Of a DNA stretch of 64,000 bases, positions 56,737-64,000 are shown piece after piece (positions within the stretch are counted from its first letter, which is position 1; every line of letters starts with the position of its first letter). The notes beneath the pieces were generated by a model, which worked only from the letters and a program-made list of their open reading frames with translations, was not told the origin of the DNA and did not search any database. This DNA is from Saksenaea vasiformis B4078 (Eukaryota > Mucoromycota > Mucoromycetes > Mucorales > Saksenaeaceae): assembly GCA_000697055.1 (NCBI GenBank), contig JNDT01001888.1, positions 124,001 through 188,000 of the forward strand. The letters run 5' to 3'. A program made the translations under genes and the position numbers.

Positions 56737-58844
56737 TTAATTGCTTTGACGGGATCTGTCTGTATCGGTTGGTGTTCTGTGTATTTCCGCAAGACGATGT
56801 TCTGCCATTTTATGTCCTTGAGCTGCTAATCCCTTGTATAGTTCGACGGCTTTGCTGATGTCTTCTTCCACACCATTTCCGTCACGGTACATGTCAGCAA
56901 GACGAAGTTCCGCCCTTTGATACCCTTGAGCTGCTAATTCCTTGTACAGTTCAATTGCTTTGTTGATGTCTTTGTCCACGCCATTTCCGTCGAAGTACAT
57001 GTCAGCAAGTTGCAACAGTTGCCAATTTCCCTTTTTTGCAGCTTTTTCGTAGTATTCGATTGCTTTGTTGATGTCTTTAGCTATACCATCTCCGTAATAG
57101 TACAGCTTTCCAAGGGCGATCAGGGCGGGTTCAGACCCTTGTTCTACCGCCTTCTCGTACCATCCAATCGCTTTGGTAATGTCCTTGTCTAAACCGTCTC
57201 CCTCTTCATATATGCTGGCAAGAATCATCGCTGCATATTTATCTCCTTGATCCACCGCTTTTTCGTACAATACAATCGCTTTATCGATATCCTTGTCTAC
57301 ACCATGAGCATGTTGGTATATGCTGGCAAGGTTTCTTTGTGCGGCTTCGTTTCCGAGATCCGCCGCTTTTTCATACCACTCAATTGCTTTATTCATGTCC
57401 TTTTCCACATGTCTTCCAGAACTGTAGAGGCTGGCAAGTATAAAGTGTGCATGGTTATTTCCTTGGCCTGCCGCTTTTTCATACCATTTGATCGCTTCGT
57501 TGACGTCTTTGTCCATATCCTCTGAGTAGAAGTACACATTTCCAAGACCGATTTGAGCATTTGTATTTCCTTGATGCGCCGCTTTTTTGTACCATTCAAT
57601 TGCTTGTGCGTGATCCCGATGTACAGCACGACCATAAAAATAAACATCCCCGAGCATATATTGGGCACAAGCATTCCCTTGACTTGCTGCTTTTTCGTAC
57701 CATCCAATCGCGCTGTTCATGTCTTTGTCCACCTCCTCTCCAGACTCATACAATTCTCCGAGGACGACCTGCGCAACTTCATTCCCTTGATCTGCCGCCT
57801 TATTGTACCATTCAACCGCTTTGGAAATGTCCTTATCCACACCATGCCCAATATGGTACAGATGTCCGAGTTTGAGTTGAGCGTCTCCATTTCCTTGCTC
57901 CGCCGCCTTTTTGAACCATTTGAATGTCTTGAAGTAGTCTATCTTTGCACCTAATCCATTGTAGTACATTTGTCCGAGTCTAACTTGCGCCTCAGTATTT
58001 CCTTGATCCGCCGCCTTCGTATACCATTCAATTGCCTTGGAAAAATCTTTGTCCACGCTTTGACCAACACGGTACATATCTCCAATATTGGCTTGTGCAT
58101 AGTTACTTCCTTGAGCCGCCGCTTTTTTGAACCATTCCATTGCCTCGGAACCGTTTCTATCTACGCCCTGTCCAAAGCGATACATAGTTCCAACCACAAC
58201 TTGGGCGTTTTCATTTCCTTGGTCTGCCACTTTTTTGTACCATTCAAACGCCTTGAAATAGTCTGTCTCTACAGTCCATCCATTGTAGTACATACGTCCA
58301 AGCGCTTGCTGAGCATCTTCGTTTTCCTGATCGGCTGCATCTTTGTACCACTCAATCGGTTTGTTGTGTAACTCGTTCGCTTTGTCCTTATCTTTGTTCA
58401 CACCAATGCCCATTGCTCCAGCCATAAAGATAAGAAATAGGAAAAAACCAGTGCTCATCCGATACATATTTCCAAGTGAGCATTGTGTAATTCTATGGCC
58501 TCGATCCGCCGCTTTTTTACGCCATTCGGCTGCTCTGATAGGATCTTGACGCGGTCCTCGTCCGAGCTTATGCATATCTCCCTGTTTACATTGCGCATCC
58601 CCATTGCCTTGACCGAGCGCTTCCTCGCACCACTCGACTGCCTTCATGTAGTCTCGACGCACACCTCTCCCATAACGATAGTTGCTTGCGAGATGAAGTT
58701 GTGCCTCTTCATCATCCTTATCAAGCTCTTTTTCGTTCAAACCAAGCTTGCTGAGCTGCTGAATATGTCAGAGAGTCACGATAAATGAAGAACAATTTAT
58801 TCTATTACCTTAGATGGTAAATCTCCCTTCTTGTTGTAATCCAT
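56737..58844 (-). CDS. Sel1-repeat (TPR-like) protein, about 17 repeats
   Basis: Protein built almost wholly of 36-residue Sel1-like repeats, alpha-helical solenoids used as scaffolds; fungal examples include chitin-synthase activators and Hrd3-type ERAD factors, but no extra domain links this one to either. Two exons: 58809-58844 (MDYNKKGDLPSK) and 56737-58758, together 2058 nt, 685 residues. The repeated consensus is LGxMYxxGxGVDKDxxKAIE followed by WYxKAADQGNxxAQ. Repeats are very regular and differ mostly by conservative changes, suggesting recent internal expansion. One repeat (58400-58470) has about 15 extra, hydrophobic residues (FFLFLIFMAGAM). With one tiny intron at the start and 2 kb uninterrupted, it is unlike its intron-rich neighbours. 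No signal peptide at the start. Function unknown. Confidence 0.88.
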
Positions 58845-60205
58845 TGAAGATGAAAATGAAACTTGCCATTTCTTGGCACCTTTTTATCACCTGGACACCC
58901 GGACATAAGCGCCGCTTCCCTAGTACAACGTGTATGCTGAGCCAGTGTTACACTGGAAAACGCGCGTCATGGAGAATCAAAGTTCCACGTTTTCAGAAGT
59001 TTGTCAAAGATTCTGGCTAAAGTTATTTCAAAGATGGAAGTCATCAGTTGTCAAAGATTGTTACCTATCAAAGCTCAAAGAAAGTAAGCGATCAATTTTA
59101 AAGATTGCCCTCCAATTACGGAGAAAGCCTTGACAAACTTTTAGTAATCCGCAACCGTGTATTGAGTGGCGTTATCCTTTTTTTTTTCGTCTAATCGATT
59201 ATTTCGTGCTACTCTTGACTTACGACCAACACTCTTGATCTGAACTGTCGAACAGGATTTAGGAACGGAGAACAAGATGGCAATCTCAGATTTTTTGGTC
59301 TGACCAAAGGTTCCGCTGGTTTACATAACATGACACAGAATATTAAATGGCCTGTTGACATCAGTAAAACATTCAAAGATCGCACTTAAATACCTTTTGT
59401 CAATACATAACAAGTCTTATTGCTATGTTTTAATTTATCGCATTACCGCTGATCAGTGTCGCCAGATTCCCCAACCTTGACGCTGCTAGATATGGTGCGC
59501 GTCTGGCCCCCCGTCACCGGTACTAGTCTTCGGGAGTAAGCATAATAACAACCGCGTTTTGCTCCAATTACTAACCATGAACCTATCTTATGCTACTCTA
59601 TGTGAATTTTGTATTAGTCGAGGGACAAAGTTGATCTAAGTAGTGTATGAACCTTTTGCCAATTTATATACTAAAGAGTGCATATCCAAACTTTTCCTAT
59701 CTCTTAACTTGGCTCTTCGCAGGCGCAAATTTTATATAGAATAGCGTAGAAATATGTTCAAGGAAACAGTATACAGGAGTTCTACTGAGTTTTGCCAAAG
59801 TATGAGAACATTACATATTATACTCATGGAATACGCTTGACAACTTAGCGAACTCAAAAGTGTGGCACCTTGCAATAGTAATACGAAGATATGCGACGGA
59901 TGGTGCGAAAGAATAACAGACATAACGTTTTATGATGCTAAAAGACGAAAGCGCAACAAGAAGCAAATATAGACAGGTGATTGATGCCAAGATGATAGTG
60001 ATCCGTTAATATAAAGGATGCTATTAAGTAGCAGAACATCGCAATATTAGAATTAGACAACTATGGTACACGGCTCCTGTACAAGCTATGCTGATATCGG
60101 GTTACGATTTGAAACCAGTTCGCTGCCGCTGAGCAAATTAGATCGTCACGCTTTGCAGGGAATGAATTGAACTCTTTCACATTCGATCGAGCACCTCCCA
60201 TAACA
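58845..60205. other. Intergenic, 1.36 kb
   Basis: Divergent region between the Sel1 gene (minus) and CTNNBL1 (plus). Contains short frames only and a poly-T run near 59176. Nothing recognisable. Confidence 0.5.
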
Positions 60206-62571
60206 ATGAATATTGATGAAATCTTCAAGGTAAAATAGTGCAATGAGCCCGCGCTGTTACCAAGGTCTAGACACTTAAGCTCTTGCATTAGATCCCTGCC
60301 ATTCCTAGCGGGAGGAATAAACGGAAAATGCCGGAGACCCCCGATCTCCAGTTCCTCGATAATTATCGTGCAGCAGCAGAAGCAGCTGAAAGCAGTACTA
60401 GCAGCAGTGTAGCAGGAAACGACAGTAAACGACGAAACATCGCACATGACGATGACGACGATGAAGCGGGCTATGTACCTACAGACGATACATTTGATTT
60501 TGGCGATGAAGATGAGGAAGGGCGTTTCTTCGGCGGTGGCTTGACTGAAGAGCAGAGCCGACTTTTGGATCTGGTGGATGATTATGATGCAGAGGAGGTA
60601 GGACGATCACCATGGCAAATGAACAGCATCCATGAACTAAAACATGACGCAGCCGGAGGCGTTGACAGCTGCCAATGTCAAGAAGTTGGTACTTCGATTC
60701 GAAAAAGCGATTAACCGCAATCAAGAGCAGCGCATGCGTTATGCGGAAACACCAGAAAAATTCATGGAATCCGAGGCGGATTTGGACGAAGAGATTAAGC
60801 ATCTGCTGTCCCTGACACAGGCGCCTCAGCTGTATCCTGAAATTGTCAAATTGGGAAGCGTGCCTTCTCTCGTGTCCCTTTTGAGTCACGAAAACACAGA
60901 TATCGTGATTGATGCCATTGACCTGATCAATGAATTGACAGATGAGGACGTTGGTACTTCTGAAGACGATTTCGGCAAATCGGAAGAAGCGACAGCAGGC
61001 GTCAAAATGTTGGCGGACGCACTGGTGAGCATAAGAAAGATGCTAATGTATGTGATGGATTATTAACTTGAATTCTTCAACAAAAGCTGGAAAACGAGTT
61101 GCTGCAGCTTCTTGTACAAAATCTGGAGCGCTTGGATGAGAACGAGGAGACAGATCGTCAAGGTGTTTTCAAAATTATGGGTAAGAAAGGGAAAAAAGAA
61201 AAGGAAGGAGCAGGAGTCATCTCACCAGAACTTAGGTATTGTTGAGAATTTGCTTTCCATTGAACCCAAGTTAGCCGAGAAAATCGCTCTGGGGACAGAG
61301 ATGATGGGCTGGATCCTGAAGCGAATTCAAACAAAAGTATTCGACTCCAACCGTGCTTATGCAAGTGAAATCCTCTCCATCCTCTTGCAGGAAAGCCGAG
61401 GTAAGTCTCCATACAGTCACATGTGTTTACTTAAACATGAATTAGATATCCGTTTGAAGCTTGCTGAAATGGGTGGCATTGATGCATTGTTACGTGTGCT
61501 ATCGGTAAGCGGGAAAATGGTGAGGTAATGCTTTTATTTACGGATTTGGTAAAATGTAGATATACAAACGAAAAGATCCTCAAGACGAAGATGAGACGGA
61601 AATGGTGGAAAACTTTTTCAACGCTTTGTCATCGTTATTGAACGAAGATGAAAGCAAAAAACTGTTTTTAGAGGGCGAAGGTGTGGAACTCATGCTGATC
61701 ATGATGAAGTAAGTTAGGCCATGTCGTTTGGACAACGCACTCAACCTGTATTTAGGGAGAAGACACTTGCACGTATCCGTGCAGTCAAAATATTAAACTA
61801 CGTGATGACAGGTGAAGCTGGAAGAGAAAACTGTATCCGTTTTGTGGATAGTATGGGGTTACGTGTCATTTTCCCTGCTTTCATGGGAAAGGTAAGAGAG
61901 AAAACATCAGCATACACCAGGATCGCGTGATGGTTGATGTTTTTTTTCTTTTAGGGCGCTAAGAAGCTGAAGAAGGCGCAGAAGGCGTATGTTGAATCGG
62001 AAGACGAAGGTATGTATCCTCTTTTAATTTGGTCTTGTGAACGAATCTTATCCAATACCTTTTAGAACATATCATGTGCATTATGCTGTCATTAATGAGA
62101 AATCTGTCGCGTGATGATGTGCAACGGCTACGATTTGTGCGCAAATTTACAGAAGATGAGTGCGAAAAGGTAGACCGACTACTCGAGATGAAGGAACACT
62201 ATGAAGCGCGTGATCAGCGTGTATTGGCGGAGATTGAGCAGGAGAAGAAGGAGTTGGACGAAGAGGAAATAGAGGAGATGCAGGACGATTTCTATTTGAG
62301 GAGACTGGATGCTGGACTATTCACTCTCCAGCGGGTGTGTCTGATCATAGCTGCATTAAGCGAGGAAGATCAGGGGATTCGAGACAGAGCGCTTATGTTA
62401 CTGAAGCGAAAAGGCACGGATATGTCCAGCGTTTTCCGTGTACTCCATGAGGAAACGGCATTGATGGCTGATTTTGTATACCTAAGAACTGTTGCTAAAG
62501 GTGGTGCTGTGTCCTTTGATAAGATAGAAGCAACCAGTCCAAAACCTGTGGAAGCGGGGGAAACGGAATAA
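60206..62571 (+). CDS. CTNNBL1: Beta-catenin-like protein 1 (spliceosome-associated ARM protein)
   Basis: Armadillo-fold component of the Prp19/CDC5L spliceosomal complex. Ten exons (60206-60229, 60292-60597, 60653-61024, 61087-61180, 61236-61400, 61446-61504, 61560-61708, 61756-61891, 61955-62009, 62066-62571) sum to 1866 nt, 621 residues. The N-terminus MNIDEIFK-IPAIPSGRNKR is followed by an acidic stretch. Family blocks: RYAETPEKFMESEADLDEEI, LLVQNLERLDENEETDRQGV, IVENLLSIEPKLAEKIALGT, LLNEDESKKLFLEGEGVELM, LNYVMTGEAGRENCIRFVDS, MGLRVIFPAFM, FTEDECEKVDRLLEMKEHYE and FYLRRLDAGLFTLQRVCLII. These match animal CTNNBL1 closely. The gene is absent from Saccharomyces, so its presence fits an early-diverging or intron-rich fungus. 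The first exon has 24 coding nt. It converges on RPS24, 266 bp away. Confidence 0.95.
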
Positions 62572-62837
62572 AGAAAACTTAGGCTTCCAAACAAATGCAT
62601 CACATGAGATGAGATGACCTTCTCCAGATGAGATAGGCTAGCACCAGATCCACTGGCATCCAAACTGTTGCTATTTCCTCCCAAGTACGGTAACTGACTT
62701 CCATTTTTACACGATCGCCGTGGAGAGGGGTAAAATGATGGTCCAAGCGCAAAGCCAAAAAAAAAGGAAAAAATTCATGCAGAAGAAAGCATTCCCATGT
62801 TGATTTTTTTTTATTATTGTGATCATCGTCAAGCAAC
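62572..62837. other. Convergent 3' flanks of CTNNBL1 and RPS24
   Basis: 266 bp. A-run at 62758-62770 and T-run near 62806-62812 probably mark the two 3' ends. Confidence 0.5.
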
Positions 62838-63614
62838 TTATTTCTTGCCAGCAGAACCAGCCTTGGCCTTCTTGGTACCACGGAACTTCTTGGCACGGTT
62901 CTTCTTTTCCTTGCGCTGCTTGCGGCCACCCTTGCCCTGTTCGGCCAAACCAATCTAAAAAGGAAATATAAGTAAAAAAAATGCATGTTTCTCTTTGGTA
63001 GGTTTACGTACTCTGGCGAGACGGTACTTGGGCTCGAACTTCTTCAAGGATTCAACGGAATCATAGATCAAGGCAAAGCCAGTGGTCTTTCCACCACCAA
63101 AGTGGGTCTTGAATCCGAAGACAGAAACGACCTCCTTGTTGGCCTTGTACATCTTAGCCAACTTCTCGCGGAGCTCGTCCTTGGAGACGTTGGCAAGACC
63201 GGGGTGGATGACATCCACAACCATTTGCTTGCGCTGAAGCAGGCGGTTGGTAAGGAACTTGCGAGTGCGGATGGTGACAGTCGATGCGTCGGCCTAAGAA
63301 AAATAAAAAGGAAAATTATGCCAAGTCAGCCTTTGATGATCATTTTCAATTGTTGGGTTGTGAGGTTCGACTGTAGCGTTTCATTCGAGGGCCGTTCGAC
63401 GGGTGTGTTGTTTAAAAATGGGCTATAATGCAAATCGTTCTGGTATCATTGGGACGTAGATATAGAAAAAAAAAAGGAAGAAAGAGACGTTCTCTATCTT
63501 TCTCATTTATCCATCCATTTATCCAATCCATCCATCCATCCATCCATTTTCATGTCGACGAACGCTCCCTCTAGAAGGAACTACAGCTACCTCAATTTTT
63601 TTATACATTACCAT
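62838..63614 (-). CDS. RPS24: Ribosomal protein eS24 (40S subunit)
   Basis: Structural 40S protein. Three minus-strand coding exons: 63612-63614 (the ATG alone), 63012-63293 and 62838-62954, totalling 402 nt, 133 residues, the standard eS24 length. Sequence blocks: [94 protein letters not shown] and the basic tail [20 protein letters not shown] ending in KK. The start codon is followed at once by GTAATG, giving a 318-nt first intron, by far the longest in the gene and long for the window; intron-with-ATG layout is common in fungal ribosomal protein genes. Upstream 63615-64000 holds the promoter. Confidence 0.93.
63294..63611 (-). other. Long first intron of RPS24
   Basis: 318 nt between the lone ATG and exon 2, with a (CATC)n microsatellite at about 63510-63550 and a purine-rich run near 63465-63490. 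I looked for box C/D snoRNA motifs on the sense strand and found none convincing. Confidence 0.7.
63508..63550. repeat. (CATC)n microsatellite
   Basis: Imperfect CATC/ATCC tetranucleotide run inside the RPS24 first intron. Confidence 0.85.
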
Positions 63615-64000
63615 ACTGATCAAGTCAAAAAGAGAAGGACCTATTGATTGGCACACCTTCGCACCAGATAGGGGTCGCCTGGGATGAGGGCCAGACAGAT
63701 TGAATTAAATCTCCGTCTTTGCCAATAGGAACCATGCTTCACCCTGATTGGCTCTTTTGTTGGAAAGGATCCTGCTCCCATTGCGACAGCGCCCCGATTT
63801 CCTGGGTTGTTGATGAACGAAAACCCCGTCTTTTCTCGGAGTGCTCCCGTTAACTCCACTCCATAGAGAAAGAACGGGAAAAACAAGACGAGGAGGGCTG
63901 CAATTGCTCCGCCCACGGGATACGAAGCAAGCTATACATACCTTTAACCCCTTTTCCCCGCCCGATCAAAGTTTTAATAAAAATCCATCGATTTAGCTAC
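63615..64000 (-). promoter_or_regulatory. Upstream region of RPS24
   Basis: 386 bp up to the window edge, moderately GC-rich in the middle. The 91-codon minus-strand frame at 63641-63916 has no motif and overlaps the expected promoter. No named element can be assigned. Confidence 0.4.

Noticed and set aside
57010..58788. Several plus-strand open frames of 60-133 codons across the Sel1 gene
   Set aside because: They are periodic shadows of the Sel1 repeats on the opposite strand and have no motifs of their own.
63641..63916. 91-codon minus-strand frame upstream of RPS24
   Set aside because: It has a hydrophobic start but no homology I recognise, and lies in the expected RPS24 promoter.
1..64000. 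Biosynthetic cluster, CRISPR array, phage or other multi-gene defence-like system
   Set aside because: The genes are unrelated housekeeping functions with eukaryotic introns; no regularly spaced repeats with spacers, no synthase or integrase genes are present.

Overview
The window is a gene-rich stretch of a fungal nuclear genome. Almost every gene is cut by many short spliceosomal introns, mostly 45-75 nt, with GTA(A/C/T)GN donors and (T/C)AG acceptors. The proteins are typically fungal: Vps45, Tif6, a mitochondrial thiamine pyrophosphate carrier, Ctf18, Wss1, a Vsb1-like SulP/cNMP transporter, Itc1, Dis3 and Vps74. The high intron density, the metazoan-like retention of CTNNBL1, the homeodomain protein with long Gln tracts and the Sel1-repeat protein suggest an early-diverging fungus, most likely Mucoromycota. 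That placement is inference; no database search was possible.

Layout. 1-3.2 kb: VPS45 (5' end outside the window) converges on TIF6. 3.2-6.4 kb: no intact gene, only coding-like relics. 6.4-8.2 kb: an MFS transporter. 9.7-11 kb: TPC1 (minus). 11.8-13.8 kb: a mitochondrial D-2-hydroxyacid (D-2-hydroxyglutarate type) dehydrogenase, followed at about 14.45-14.74 kb by a decayed copy of its own last two exons. 14.8-15.8 kb: a RHO1-type GTPase (minus). 16.6-20.3 kb: CTF18. 20.7-21.7 kb: WSS1 (minus). 22-25.6 kb: VSB1-like transporter. 25.8-27 kb: MAG1 (minus). 27.3-30.8 kb: a Doa4/USP8-type deubiquitinase. 30.9-32.8 kb: MCX1 (mitochondrial ClpX). 32.9-36.5 kb: ITC1 (minus). 37.8-41.5 kb: DIS3. 42.1-43.5 kb: homeodomain factor (minus). 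44.6-46.8 kb: DPH2 (minus). 49.5-51.5 kb: LAT-type amino acid transporter (minus). 51.5-54.8 kb: gene-free and repeat-rich, with a tandem repeat of about 190 bp and a short inverted-repeat element. 54.8-55.9 kb: VPS74 (minus). 56.7-58.8 kb: Sel1-repeat protein (minus). 60.2-62.6 kb: CTNNBL1. 62.8-63.6 kb: RPS24 (minus).

How the genes fit together. This is an ordinary eukaryotic neighbourhood, not an operon or a biosynthetic cluster. Three genome-maintenance genes (CTF18, WSS1, MAG1) lie within 10.4 kb, and two very short divergent promoters (WSS1/VSB1 and MAG1/DOA4) could couple expression. I found no convincing new multi-gene system. The most unusual signals are small: a decayed self-duplicate whose changes look deamination-like, a MITE-like inverted repeat beside a tandem array, a GC-AG intron in MCX1, a terminal coding exon of six bases in VPS74, an isolated start codon in RPS24, and an unresolved frame change in DPH2.

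Exon coordinates were worked out by hand from reading frame and protein-family expectation. Where the sum of exons is stated to be a whole number of codons, the model is internally consistent but unverified by transcripts.
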